Positions 33,675-42,231 of a stretch of DNA of 64,000 nucleotides are shown here, one piece after another (position 1 is the first letter of the stretch; each line of letters begins with the position of its first letter). Location of the stretch: the NCBI GenBank assembly GCA_029256705.1, contig JAQSXK010000006.1:101940-165939 (forward strand). Reading direction: 5' to 3'. Both the position numbers and the translations under genes were made by a program. The stretch is from Clostridia bacterium (GTDB lineage Bacteria > Bacillota > Clostridia > TANB77 > CAG-465). Below the pieces are notes generated by a model. The model was not told the DNA's origin. It did not search any database and was given only the letters and a program-made list of their open reading frames with translations.

Positions 33675-34712
33675 ATGAAAAACTTTTTTTCAAGAAATGG
33701 TTGGTTAATATGTTTAGTACTTTCTATGATTTTGGCGGGGACTATACTTTCGGTTATATTTAATACTGCAGTAGTTATTGTTTGCCTTTTGGCTTTTACT
33801 ATGATTACTATATTATGTGTTGTAATTTGGAAGTTCCGTCGGCATTTTTTAACTGTTATATCTATTTTTACCTTTGCAGTTGTATTAATTTCGCTGTTAT
33901 ATAATGTTGGTATCTTTAATGGTTATATTGATCTGGCATTTAAAGGTATAAATGTAAAAGAAGATGTTACAGTTAATGGTGATGTCAATATTAAAGGAAA
34001 TGTAACCGCTGACAAAGATGTTACTGTAAAAGGTGATACCAATGTCAAAGGTAGTGTAACCGTTGATAAAGATGTTACTGTAAAAGGTGATACCAATGTT
34101 AATGGTAGCGTAACTGTTGACAAAGATGTCACAGTAAAAGGTGATACTAATGTCAAAGGTAGTGTTAATGTTGACAAGGATGTAAATGTTGGCGGTGACG
34201 TCAATGTTAAGGGAAGTGTAACCGTTGATAAGGATGTTAATGTAAAAGGTGATGTTAAAGTCGATGGCGATGTTATAGTCGATGGCAAAGTGATAATCAA
34301 TACACCTACACCAGCACCTGTAAAGCCTACACCAGCACCTGTAAAACCTACACCAGCACCCGTACAGCCTACACCAGCACCCGTACAGCCTACACCAGTA
34401 CCTGTACAACCTACACCGGTACCTGTACAGCCTACACCAGTACCTGCAACACCAACACCTGAACCTGTAAAGGTTTCGGCAAATATAACTTGGGGAGACC
34501 ATATTGATGGTGCTACCGAATTGTTTGCTAGTGTTGTTCTTAGTGGATCTGCCACACCTACTATTGAATCAAACTTAAGTTGTTCAGTAGTAAAAATTTC
34601 AGATACTGTATATCATGTTAGAATTACAATTAGTGAGGGTAGCCATGGAGTTGCCGCTTTATCAGTAGCTGGAACGGGAATTACCTCAAATCAAGTAACT
34701 AGAAATTATTAA
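33675..34712 (+). CDS. Modular surface protein, paralogue 3: membrane base, GDV repeats, proline-rich stalk
   Basis: An ATG follows AAAGGAGA. The 345 residues have the same N-terminal three-segment base and GDV repeats as paralogue 1. Then a stretch of [20 protein letters not shown] repeats (about 213-260) forms a proline-rich stalk, followed by the shared C-terminal domain ([20 protein letters not shown], ending TRNY). It lacks Big_2 domains. In-frame CGG at 33840 is followed by C and the frame continues. Its 3' region carries a structured RNA (34713-34812). Confidence 0.7.
   Translation: MKNFFSRNGWLICLVLSMILAGTILSVIFNTAVVIVCLLAFTMITILCVVIWKFRRHFLTVISIFTFAVVLISLLYNVGIFNGYIDLAFKGINVKEDVTVNGDVNIKGNVTADKDVTVKGDTNVKGSVTVDKDVTVKGDTNVNGSVTVDKDVTVKGDTNVKGSVNVDKDVNVGGDVNVKGSVTVDKDVNVKGDVKVDGDVIVDGKVIINTPTPAPVKPTPAPVKPTPAPVQPTPAPVQPTPVPVQPTPVPVQPTPVPATPTPEPVKVSANITWGDHIDGATELFASVVLSGSATPTIESNLSCSVVKISDTVYHVRITISEGSHGVAALSVAGTGITSNQVTRNY
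33958..34290 (+). repeat. Tandem GDV repeats of paralogue 3
   Basis: 54-base units closely related to those at 29878-30230. Confidence 0.8.
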
Positions 34713-34720
34713 TCATCCAA

Positions 34721-34812
34721 CTTGATGTTGAGATACATCAAGACGGGCATATGATGCCTTACCCCTTGGATTTTTGAATCTCAAGACCTGTGAATATTTT
34801 CACAGGTCTTAG
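34721..34812 (+). ncRNA. Structured RNA element A downstream of paralogue 3
   Basis: Hairpin 1 is CTTGATGT/ACATCAAG with loop TGAGAT. Hairpin 2 is GGCAT/ATGCC. Then come ACCCCTTGG, TCTCAA (34779-34784), which can pair with TTGAGA of loop 1, and a terminator AAGACCTGTGAA/TTCACAGGTCTT. The order and pairing match 35107-35214. It may be the 3' UTR of paralogue 3 or a processed RNA. Confidence 0.65.
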
Positions 34813-34873
34813 TTTATATATTTTACAAATTGTGTTTTTTATGTAATTAATTGTATAATTAATCTCGTTATAC

Positions 34874-34902
34874 TTGATTTTAAGCTAAAAATGTGATATA
34901 AT
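34874..34902 (+). promoter_or_regulatory. Promoter of the 34909 RNA
   Basis: TTGATT, 17 bp, TATAAT with a TGA extension. No coding frame follows for 370 bp. Confidence 0.75.
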
Positions 34903-34908
34903 ATATAT

Positions 34909-35214
34909 ATGTTAAGAAATATTGTCAAAAGGAAATTTTTTTTTGTTAAGGTTATCACTGTTGTGAAATGAAGTTTTGTTTTTCTGTGGCTTTTGCCACA
35001 GAGCATATATACTATAAATATTTATTTTTTATATAAAAATTATATTTATCCGTATATAAAGTTTAGAGTGGCTTTAAAAATTAGTAAGATATTTACTGAT
35101 TCCCTTTCAATTAATTGAGACGTTAATTGATCTAAACTATTCTCCTTTATAGTTTAACCCCTAGGGAAATTCGAGTCTCAATACCAGTGGATTTATTTTC
35201 ACTGGTATTTTTTT
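34909..35214 (+). ncRNA. Candidate regulatory RNA, about 300 nt, ending in element B
   Basis: It is promoter-driven and terminator-closed, with no open reading frame worth reporting. It contains the GC-richer hairpin TCTGTGGC/GCCACAGA (34983-35002), a hairpin AGTAA/TTACT (about 35083-35098), hairpin 1 TCAATTAA/TTAATTGA with loop TTGAGACG (35107-35130), and hairpin 2 AAACTAT/ATAGTTT with loop TCTCCTTT (35134-35155). TAACCCCT and then TCTCAA (35176-35181), complementary to loop 1, follow, with terminator ATACCAGTG/CACTGGTAT. The TCTCCTTT loop complements AAAGGAGA, and TAACCCCT complements the leader loops of paralogues 2 and 3. Confidence 0.65.
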
Positions 35215-35278
35215 ACGTTTTCAAATTTCAACATTTTTCTTCTTTTTTATGTGTTAAAATATTTCTGAGGTGTTTAAT

Positions 35279-35590
35279 ATGAAGTATACATATGACAATG
35301 AGAAATCTAGTTTAAGCGTAGACTTAGAAGAAGAGCTTGACGTTAGTTCTTGTAAAACTTTAAGAAATATAATAGATGGTTATATTATGAGATATGAACC
35401 AAGGGAATTTATAGTTGATTTGACAAACGTCAAATTTATGGATAGTAGTGGCATAGGCTTACTTATTGGAAGATATAATTTAATTAAATTACTAGATTCT
35501 AAAATGACAATTATTAACGCTACACAAAGTATTAAAAGAGTATTGGAACTTTCTAATGTAACAAAAAATATTAATTTAAGGAGTGAATAA
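35279..35590 (+). CDS. spoIIAA: Anti-sigma F factor antagonist SpoIIAA
   Basis: The ATG at 35279 follows GAGG by 8 bp. The 103-residue STAS-domain protein has FIVDLTNVKFMDSSGIGLLIGRY, where the serine of DSSG is the phosphorylation site for the SpoIIAB kinase. It controls sigma F release in the forespore compartment by partner switching. It is followed 2 bp later by spoIIAB. No sigF (spoIIAC) gene follows. Confidence 0.9.
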   Translation: MKYTYDNEKSSLSVDLEEELDVSSCKTLRNIIDGYIMRYEPREFIVDLTNVKFMDSSGIGLLIGRYNLIKLLDSKMTIINATQSIKRVLELSNVTKNINLRSE

Positions 35591-35592
35591 CT

Positions 35593-36033
35593 ATGGAAAA
35601 TAATATGAAAATAGAAATTGATTCTAACACGTTAAATATTTCTGTTGTGAGGGTTGCAGTTGCGACTTTTGTATCAACTTTAGATATTTCCATAGATGAT
35701 TTAATGGATATAAAGACTGCTGTAAGTGAAGCAGTAACAAATTCAATTGAACATGGTTATGAAAATTCTAAAGGTAAAGTCATTATAGAAGCCAAAATAA
35801 CTGAGGGCGTTGAGGATATTGTTGCTATAATTGTTAAAGATTATGGTATAGGAATTAGTGATATTGAACTAGCTACAACACCTACGTATACTTCAAAGCC
35901 GGAATTAGAACACGCTGGTTTGGGATTTACTATAATGGAAAGTTTTATGGATCAAATAGAAATTGATTCATCTGTTAATAATGGAACAACAATAAAATTA
36001 ATTAAGATTTTAAAAAAGAAAAAGTCTATATAA
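35593..36033 (+). CDS. spoIIAB: Anti-sigma F factor SpoIIAB
   Basis: An ATG follows AAGGAGTGA. The 146-residue GHKL kinase has the N box EAVTNSIEHGYEN, the G1 box KDYGIGISD and the G2 box HAGLGFTIMESFMDQIEIDSS. Sequence features such as TSKPELE and GLGFTIMESFMD match SpoIIAB specifically rather than RsbW. It binds and inhibits sigma F and phosphorylates SpoIIAA. The usual third gene, sigF, is replaced by an rluD-type gene with its own promoter 65 bp downstream. Confidence 0.93.
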   Translation: MENNMKIEIDSNTLNISVVRVAVATFVSTLDISIDDLMDIKTAVSEAVTNSIEHGYENSKGKVIIEAKITEGVEDIVAIIVKDYGIGISDIELATTPTYTSKPELEHAGLGFTIMESFMDQIEIDSSVNNGTTIKLIKILKKKKSI

Positions 36034-36054
36034 TAGTAACTTTTTATGTATTTC

Positions 36055-36083
36055 TTTACATTCATAAATAATAATGATATAAT
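36055..36083 (+). promoter_or_regulatory. rluD promoter
   Basis: TTTACA, 17 bp, TATAAT with a TGA extension. Confidence 0.75.
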
Positions 36084-36098
36084 ATATAAGGTGAGATT

Positions 36099-37022
36099 AT
36101 GTTATACAGTATTGAAGATAAAGATATTGGCACTAGATTAGATATTTATCTTAGCAATAATTTAAATGAATATACTAGAAGTTATATAAAAAAATTAATT
36201 GAAGATAATGAAATATTGGTGAATGATAAATCTGTAAAATCTGGGTATTCGTTAAAGTTAAATGATAAAATCTTAATTAAAGATATAAAAATTCAGGAAT
36301 CTGATATTATACCTAAAAAAATTGATATTGATATTATATATGAGGATGATGATATTATTATTATAAATAAAGAAAAAGGTATGACGGTACATCCTGGTAG
36401 TGGTAATTATACAGATACTTTAGTAAATAGCTTGTTGTACACACATAAGGATAAATTATCAACTATAAATAGTGTTGTAAGGCCTGGAATAGTTCATAGA
36501 ATTGATAAAGATACTACAGGAATACTAGTTGTAGCTAAAAATGATAATGCCCATAAAAGACTATCTGAACAATTTAAGGAGCATACGATTAAAAGAGAAT
36601 ATATTGCCTTAGTTAAAGGTATATTAAAAGAAGATAATATAATTGTTGACCAACCAATAGGAAGATCAACAAAGGATAGAAAGAAAATGTGTATTACAGA
36701 TAAAAATAGTAGAAATGCTGTAACGCATATAACTGTTTTAAATAGATTTTATAATTCTAAAATAACCTTAATAAAAGCAGTTTTAGAAACGGGAAGAACT
36801 CATCAAATAAGGGTGCATATGAAATATTTAGGCTATCCACTTCTTGGTGATTTAACATATGGCAGTGAAAGTAAACAGTTTAAAGTTAAGGGTCATTTAC
36901 TACATGCAAGATTGTTAGGTTTTATACATCCTAGTAATAATAATTATGTTGAATTTGAATCTAAACTTCCAGAAGAATTCCAAAGTATATTAAATACGTT
37001 AGAAAATAGAGAAAAAAACTAG
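36099..37022 (+). CDS. rluD: RluD-family 23S rRNA pseudouridine synthase
   Basis: An ATG follows AAGGTGA. The 307 residues have an N-terminal S4 RNA-binding domain (RLDIYLSNNLNEYTRSYIKKLI) and the catalytic region with VHRIDKDTTGILVVAKND, where the catalytic Asp follows HRI, plus the C-terminal RTHQIRVHMKYLGYPLLGD signature. It isomerises uridines in rRNA. It has a dedicated promoter separating it from spoIIAB. Which exact uridines are modified cannot be read from the sequence. Confidence 0.93.
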   Translation: MLYSIEDKDIGTRLDIYLSNNLNEYTRSYIKKLIEDNEILVNDKSVKSGYSLKLNDKILIKDIKIQESDIIPKKIDIDIIYEDDDIIIINKEKGMTVHPGSGNYTDTLVNSLLYTHKDKLSTINSVVRPGIVHRIDKDTTGILVVAKNDNAHKRLSEQFKEHTIKREYIALVKGILKEDNIIVDQPIGRSTKDRKKMCITDKNSRNAVTHITVLNRFYNSKITLIKAVLETGRTHQIRVHMKYLGYPLLGDLTYGSESKQFKVKGHLLHARLLGFIHPSNNNYVEFESKLPEEFQSILNTLENREKN

Positions 37023-37046
37023 CAAGTATTATAACTTGCTAGTCAT
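37020..37046 (+). terminator. Hairpin between rluD and rluB
   Basis: CTAGCAAGT pairs with ACTTGCTAG. The T-run after it is poor, so it may be a partial terminator. Confidence 0.45.
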
Positions 37047-37114
37047 TTATATAAACATAAGCTTATGATACTATATAGTATGTAAGTAGATACAAAAATG
37101 TTAAAGGAGATTTT

Positions 37115-37804
37115 ATGATTAGGTTAAATAAGTATATTGCGCAAAGTGGTGTATGTTCAAGAAGAAAAGCAGATGAGTATATTACTAATAAAGAGGTTAA
37201 AATAAATGGACAAACTATATTTGAATTAGGTACGATGGTAGATGAGACAAAAGATATTGTTAGTGTTAAAGGTGAAAATATATCTTTAGTAAAAAGAAAG
37301 ATATATATAATGCTTAATAAGCCAGAAGGATACGTTACAACAAGTGTTGAACAATTTGATAGGCCATGTGTAATAGATCTTATAAAGGAAGAAGAAAGAG
37401 TTTTTCCAGTAGGAAGACTTGATATGGAGACTGAAGGATTATTACTACTAACTAATGATGGACAATTTGCTAATAAATTAATGCATCCTAGTAAAAAAAT
37501 AAATAAAGTATATATAGCAAAAGTAACTGGAGATATAACTGATGATGCAATTCAAAGATTGAAAAAGGGTGTTGAAATAGATGATTATACAACTGCACCT
37601 GCACTTGTTGAAAAAATATCCAAAGAAGAGTTGAAAATTACTATTCATGAGGGAAAAAATAGACAAGTTCGAAAAATGTGTACAGCAGTGGGATTAAATG
37701 TAATACATTTGAAAAGAATTAAAATAGGAAACTTAGAGCTTGGAAATTTAAGACTTGGAAAATATAAATTATTGAAGTCTTACGAAATTAAAAACTTGTT
37801 TTAA
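37115..37804 (+). CDS. rluB: RsuA/RluB-family pseudouridine synthase
   Basis: An ATG follows AAAGGAGA. The 229 residues have an N-terminal S4 domain (MIRLNKYIAQSGVCSRRKADEYI in pieces), then the catalytic motif VGRLDMETEGLLLLTNDG with the catalytic Asp, and HEGKNRQVRKMC near the end. It modifies 23S or 16S rRNA. In Firmicutes this gene usually follows scpA-scpB, which are not here. It is closed by a strong terminator shared with the convergent rpsU. Confidence 0.9.
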   Translation: MIRLNKYIAQSGVCSRRKADEYITNKEVKINGQTIFELGTMVDETKDIVSVKGENISLVKRKIYIMLNKPEGYVTTSVEQFDRPCVIDLIKEEERVFPVGRLDMETEGLLLLTNDGQFANKLMHPSKKINKVYIAKVTGDITDDAIQRLKKGVEIDDYTTAPALVEKISKEELKITIHEGKNRQVRKMCTAVGLNVIHLKRIKIGNLELGNLRLGKYKLLKSYEIKNLF

Positions 37805-37809
37805 AACAA

Positions 37810-37850
37810 AAAACAGAAGTATATTTTGAAATATCACTTCTGTTTTTTAT
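37810..37850. terminator. Bidirectional terminator between rluB and rpsU
   Basis: AAACAGAAGT pairs with ACTTCTGTTT, with A and T runs on both sides. Confidence 0.85.
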
Positions 37851-37865
37851 ATATTCTCTTTCATA

Positions 37866-38039
37866 TTAGTGTTTTCTCTTTCTAGCCGCTTCAGATTTCT
37901 TTTTTCTCTTCACACTTGGTTTTTCATAATGTTCTCTTTTTCTCATCTCAGCTATAACACCGTATTTTGCGCATTGCTTTTTAAATCTAGCAAGTGCATT
38001 CTCTAAACTTTCATTATCTTTTATTTTTATTCCTGGCAT
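37866..38039 (-). CDS. rpsU: 30S ribosomal protein S21
   Basis: It is on the minus strand from the ATG at 38039, behind GGAAGGAGGG. The 57 residues, [19 protein letters not shown] and so on, then [20 protein letters not shown] and a very basic C-terminus, are typical S21. It sits on the small subunit near the anti-Shine-Dalgarno region and helps initiation. A perfect sigma-A promoter lies upstream. It is divergent from the rpoB leader. Confidence 0.95.
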   Translation of the reverse strand: MPGIKIKDNESLENALARFKKQCAKYGVIAEMRKREHYEKPSVKRKKKSEAARKRKH

Positions 38040-38119
38040 TTTATATATTCCCTCCTTCCAGTGGGAAATACCTAATATATATTCATTAAATTAATAAGTA
38101 CTTCTTTTTTTACTATATA

Positions 38120-38148
38120 ATTATACATTAAAAAAAGTATGTTGTCAA
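38120..38148 (-). promoter_or_regulatory. rpsU promoter
   Basis: On the minus strand: TTGACA, 17 bp, TATAAT. Confidence 0.85.
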
Positions 38149-38275
38149 GCAATTGCAATAAAAAACTTCAAATAGAGAAAAAAACTTATGAGATGTAATA
38201 AATAAACAAAAAACTCCAATTAATATAAAATAGCTAAAAAAAGACAAAATTTCTAAACTTTTTATTGCGTTTTGC

Positions 38276-38304
38276 TTGACAAGTAATGCAAGTTGTGGTA
38301 AAAT
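38276..38304 (+). promoter_or_regulatory. rpoBC promoter
   Basis: TTGACA, 17 bp, TAAAAT. The leader is about 170 nt. Confidence 0.85.
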
Positions 38305-38368
38305 TAGAGATATATTATCACTAACGATAATTACTATGTAAACTAAAACGAGAAGGATGGTTGAAATA

Positions 38369-38395
38369 GTGGCAAAAAACGTTATGTTCAGTTAA
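38369..38395 (+). CDS. Putative leader peptide before rpoB, 8 aa
   Basis: A GTG start follows GAAGGATGG by 8 bp and codes MAKNVMFS. The terminator hairpin of the rpoB leader begins 18 bp after the stop. This is the usual geometry of a translated attenuator leader. Confidence 0.4.
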   Translation: MAKNVMFS

Positions 38396-38412
38396 AATTA
38401 AGACACACAAAA

Positions 38413-38447
38413 CAAATTAGTTATTATGTAAACTAATTTGGTTTTTT
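38413..38447 (+). terminator. Attenuator hairpin in the rpoB leader
   Basis: CAAATTAGTT pairs perfectly with AACTAATTTG, then GTTTTTT. An upstream AAACTAA (38340-38346) can pair with TTAGTT of the ascending arm, giving an alternative antiterminator. An outer AAGAC/GTCTT helix, followed by a further T-run, may reinforce termination. Confidence 0.65.
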
Positions 38448-38483
38448 GACGTCTTTTTTATATATTTTTTTTGGGGGTAAAAG

Positions 38484-41400
38484 ATGGTTCACGAAGTAAA
38501 AAATGGAAAAGCTACAAGAATGAGTTTTTCAAAGATTAATGAAGTAATAGAAATGCCAGATTTAATCGATATCCAAAAAAGTTCATATGAATGGTTTTTA
38601 AAATCAGGTTTAATGGACGTTTTAAGGGATGCATCACCTATTAAAGATTTTTCAGAAAATCTTATGCTTGAATTTGTAGACTATAGGTTAGAAGATGAGA
38701 CTAAGTACACTATTGAGGAGGCAAAAGCAAGAAGCACAACATATGCGTCTAGATTGCAAGTTAAAATTAGACTTTTCAATAAAGAAACTGGAGAAATAAA
38801 AGAGCAAGAAATATTTTTTGGTGACTTGCCTATTATGACAGATAATGGAACTTTCTTAATCAATGGAGCAGAGAGAGTTATAGTATCGCAACTTGTTAGA
38901 TCTCCTGGTGTTTATTATGATAGACATAGGGATAAAGTAACAGGTAAATTTTTATATTCTTCAACAGTTATTCCTAATAGAGGAACATGGCTTGAATATG
39001 AGTCAGACACTTCTGATGTATTATGGGCAAGAGTAGATAGAACTAGAAAAGTTCCTATGACTACCTTAATTAGAGCTTTAGGTATTGAGACTGATGGACA
39101 AATTATAGATTTATTTGAAGATGACAATCTTACTAATTCGCTATATAAAGATTTATCTAAAACTAGTGATGAGGCTTTACTTGAAATATACAAAAAGTTA
39201 AGACCAGGTGAACCTTTACATGTAGATGCTGCAAAGTCTTTATTATTTGGTTTATTATTCGAGTCTAGAAGATATGACCTAGCTAGAGTTGGAAGATATA
39301 AGTATAATTTAAAACTTGATATCGCAAGTAGAATTAAAGGTCAAATTGCATTTGATAAAATTGTTAATCCTGAAACAGGAGAAATAATGGTTGATGCTAA
39401 AGAAGTAATTACTGAAGAAATATCTTTAGAAATTAAAAACGCAGGTATAAATGTAGTATACATAGATATCGAAGGAAAAAAAGTAAAAGTTATTGGTAAC
39501 AATACAGTTAATATTTCAAAATACTTAGGATTTGAAATAGATAAAAATATAATAAAAGAAGAAGTTCATTTTCCTGTTCTGAAAAAAATATTAGAAGAAA
39601 ATGAAGGTATAGATGAAGAAAAATTAAAGAAATTGATTGAAAAAAATAGAGAAGTTTTAGTTGTTAAACATATAACAATGGACGATATAATAGCTTCAAT
39701 CAACTATTTTATAAACTTTAGATTTGGTTTAGGATTTGTTGATGATATAGATCATTTAGGTAATAGACGTGTAAGATGTGTTGGCGAATTGTTACAAAAT
39801 CAATTTAGAGTTGGTATAGCAAGACTTGAAAGAGTAGTTAAAGAAAGAATGGTAACACAAGATTTAGATTCTGCAACTCCTCAATCAATGATTAATATAA
39901 AACCTATCGTTAGTTCTTTAAGAGAGTTTTTTGGTAGTAGTCAATTATCACAATTCATGGATCAAATAAATCCACTTGCTGAACTTACACATAAAAGAAG
40001 AATATCAGCACTTGGGCCTGGTGGTTTATCGAGAGATAGAGCAGGATTCGAAGTTCGTGACGTTCATCATACTCATTATGGTAGATTGTGTCCAATAGAA
40101 ACTCCAGAAGGACCAAACATAGGTCTTATAGGATCACTTCCTACATTTGCTAAAATAAATAGATATGGTTTCATTGAGACTCCATATAGAAAAATAGATA
40201 AGAAAACAGGAGTTATATTAGAAGAAATAGAATATATGACTGCTGATACTGAAGATAACTATGTTGTAGCTCAAGCAAATGAACCATTAGATAAAGATAA
40301 TAAGTTTGTTAATAAAAGAGTTAAAGCAAGATCTCAGGAAAAAATATTAGAAATAGAAAAAGAAAAAGTTGATTACATGGATGTATCTCCAAAACAACTT
40401 GTTTCAGTAGCGACGGCTATGATACCTTTCTTAGAAAATGATGATGCTAACCGTGCACTTATGGGTGCTAATATGCAGCGTCAAGCAGTTCCGCTTATTA
40501 AAGCTGATAGTCCAATTGTTGGTACAGGTATAGAATATAAAGCAGCAGTTGATTCTGGTATTGTTATAACAGCTAAAGAAGATGGTACAGTAGCTTACGT
40601 TGATGCTGAAAAAATAATATTAGATACAAAAAAAGGCAAACAAGAATACAAATTAATTAAATATCAAAGATCTAACCAAGGAACTTGTATAAATCAAAAA
40701 CCAATAGTGCAAAAAGGAGAAAAAATTAAAAAAGGCGATGTAATTGCTGATGGTCCTTCAACACAAAACGGTGAACTTGCAATTGGTAAAAACATACTAA
40801 TTGGATTTATGACTTGGGAAGGTTACAACTATGAGGATGCTATATTAATTTCTGAAGATTTAGTTAAAGATGATGTACTTACATCAATACATATAGAAGA
40901 TTATGATTGTGAAGCAAGGGATACAAAACTTGGGCCTGAAGAAATCACAAGAGAAGTTCCAAACATTGGTGATGATGCATTAAAGGATTTAGATGAAAAT
41001 GGTATAATTCGTATAGGTGCAGAAGTAAGACCAGGAGATATATTGGTTGGTAAAGTAACTCCTAAGGGGGAAACTGAACTTACTGCTGAAGAAAAATTAT
41101 TAAGAGCTATATTCGGTGATAAAGCAAGAGAAGTAAGAGATACATCTCTTAGAGTACCACATGGTGAAGCTGGAACAATTGTTGATGTTAAGATATTTAC
41201 AAGAGAAACATCTGATGAGTTAGCAGCTGGTGTAAATAAAGTTGTTAGAATATATATAGCACAAAAAAGAAAAATATCTGTTGGAGATAAAATGGCAGGA
41301 CGTCATGGTAACAAAGGTGTTATATCACGTATATTACCAAGGGAAGATATGCCATACATGCCTGATGGTACTCCACTTCAAATAGTACTTAACCCACTTG

Positions 41401-42212
41401 GTGTTCCTTCACGTATGAACGTAGGTCAGGTTTTAGAAGTGCATCTAGGATACGCTGCTAAAATGCTTGGATGGAAAATTGCAACACCAGTATTTGATGG
41501 TGCAAAACAAGATGATATAGCAGATTTATTTGAACAACAAGGATTAAGTAGAAGTGGTAAATTTACATTATACGATGGAAGAAGTGGTGAACCTTTTGAT
41601 AGAGAAGTAACAGTTGGATATATGTATATGCTTAAATTATATCACTTGGTTGATGATAAAATACATGCTCGTTCAATAGGGCCTTACTCATTAGTTACAC
41701 AACAACCATTAGGTGGTAAAGCACAATTTGGTGGACAGAGATTTGGTGAAATGGAAGTTTGGGCTTTAGAAGCATATGGAGCAGCTTATACATTGCAAGA
41801 AATGTTAACTGTGAAGTCAGATGATATAGTTGGAAGACTTAAAACTTATGAATCAATCGTAAAAGGTGAAGAAATTCCAAGACCAGGTATACCAGAGGCG
41901 TTTAGAGTACTTATAAAAGAACTACAAAGCTTAGGTTTAGACTTAAAAATGTATAAACAAGATGAAGAGTTAGAGCTTAAAGATTCGGTGGAAACAGAAG
42001 TTGATGAAAGAGAAATAGTTCTAGAAACTAATGAAGACATTGAAAAATTAAATAAAGTTGTTCAATCTGATTTTGAGGGTATGACGTTAGAAGATGAAGA
42101 TGGTGAAGCACTAGATGAAAGTGATATCGATATTTTAGATGATGACGATATAAAAGAATATGATGTTGAAACTGAAACTGGAATTTATGATGATAGTGAC
42201 AATGTTAACTAA
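38484..42212 (+). CDS. rpoB: RNA polymerase beta subunit
   Basis: An ATG follows GGGGGT. The 1242 residues are full length: an N-terminal protrusion ([20 protein letters not shown]), [16 protein letters not shown], the rifampicin-binding region ([22 protein letters not shown] and [13 protein letters not shown]), and the C-terminal [23 protein letters not shown]. An acidic extension of about 90 residues ends the protein. It is preceded by an attenuator-like leader and not by rplJ-rplL, the usual neighbours. rpoC follows 19 bp downstream. Confidence 0.98.
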   Translation: MVHEVKNGKATRMSFSKINEVIEMPDLIDIQKSSYEWFLKSGLMDVLRDASPIKDFSENLMLEFVDYRLEDETKYTIEEAKARSTTYASRLQVKIRLFNKETGEIKEQEIFFGDLPIMTDNGTFLINGAERVIVSQLVRSPGVYYDRHRDKVTGKFLYSSTVIPNRGTWLEYESDTSDVLWARVDRTRKVPMTTLIRALGIETDGQIIDLFEDDNLTNSLYKDLSKTSDEALLEIYKKLRPGEPLHVDAAKSLLFGLLFESRRYDLARVGRYKYNLKLDIASRIKGQIAFDKIVNPETGEIMVDAKEVITEEISLEIKNAGINVVYIDIEGKKVKVIGNNTVNISKYLGFEIDKNIIKEEVHFPVLKKILEENEGIDEEKLKKLIEKNREVLVVKHITMDDIIASINYFINFRFGLGFVDDIDHLGNRRVRCVGELLQNQFRVGIARLERVVKERMVTQDLDSATPQSMINIKPIVSSLREFFGSSQLSQFMDQINPLAELTHKRRISALGPGGLSRDRAGFEVRDVHHTHYGRLCPIETPEGPNIGLIGSLPTFAKINRYGFIETPYRKIDKKTGVILEEIEYMTADTEDNYVVAQANEPLDKDNKFVNKRVKARSQEKILEIEKEKVDYMDVSPKQLVSVATAMIPFLENDDANRALMGANMQRQAVPLIKADSPIVGTGIEYKAAVDSGIVITAKEDGTVAYVDAEKIILDTKKGKQEYKLIKYQRSNQGTCINQKPIVQKGEKIKKGDVIADGPSTQNGELAIGKNILIGFMTWEGYNYEDAILISEDLVKDDVLTSIHIEDYDCEARDTKLGPEEITREVPNIGDDALKDLDENGIIRIGAEVRPGDILVGKVTPKGETELTAEEKLLRAIFGDKAREVRDTSLRVPHGEAGTIVDVKIFTRETSDELAAGVNKVVRIYIAQKRKISVGDKMAGRHGNKGVISRILPREDMPYMPDGTPLQIVLNPLGVPSRMNVGQVLEVHLGYAAKMLGWKIATPVFDGAKQDDIADLFEQQGLSRSGKFTLYDGRSGEPFDREVTVGYMYMLKLYHLVDDKIHARSIGPYSLVTQQPLGGKAQFGGQRFGEMEVWALEAYGAAYTLQEMLTVKSDDIVGRLKTYESIVKGEEIPRPGIPEAFRVLIKELQSLGLDLKMYKQDEELELKDSVETEVDEREIVLETNEDIEKLNKVVQSDFEGMTLEDEDGEALDESDIDILDDDDIKEYDVETETGIYDDSDNVN

Positions 42213-42231
42213 GAAGGAGTGATTTTTAAGT

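Noticed and set aside
33897..34555. Minus-strand open frames opposite paralogue 3
   Set aside because: Mirror of the GDV and proline repeats; Cys/Arg- or Gly/Thr-rich low-complexity products, no start signals.
34909..35214. Known RNAs: tmRNA, RNase P RNA, 6S or SRP RNA
   Set aside because: None of the diagnostic sequences I know (for example the tmRNA T arm with CCA or the SRP GGAAGCAG loop) is present.
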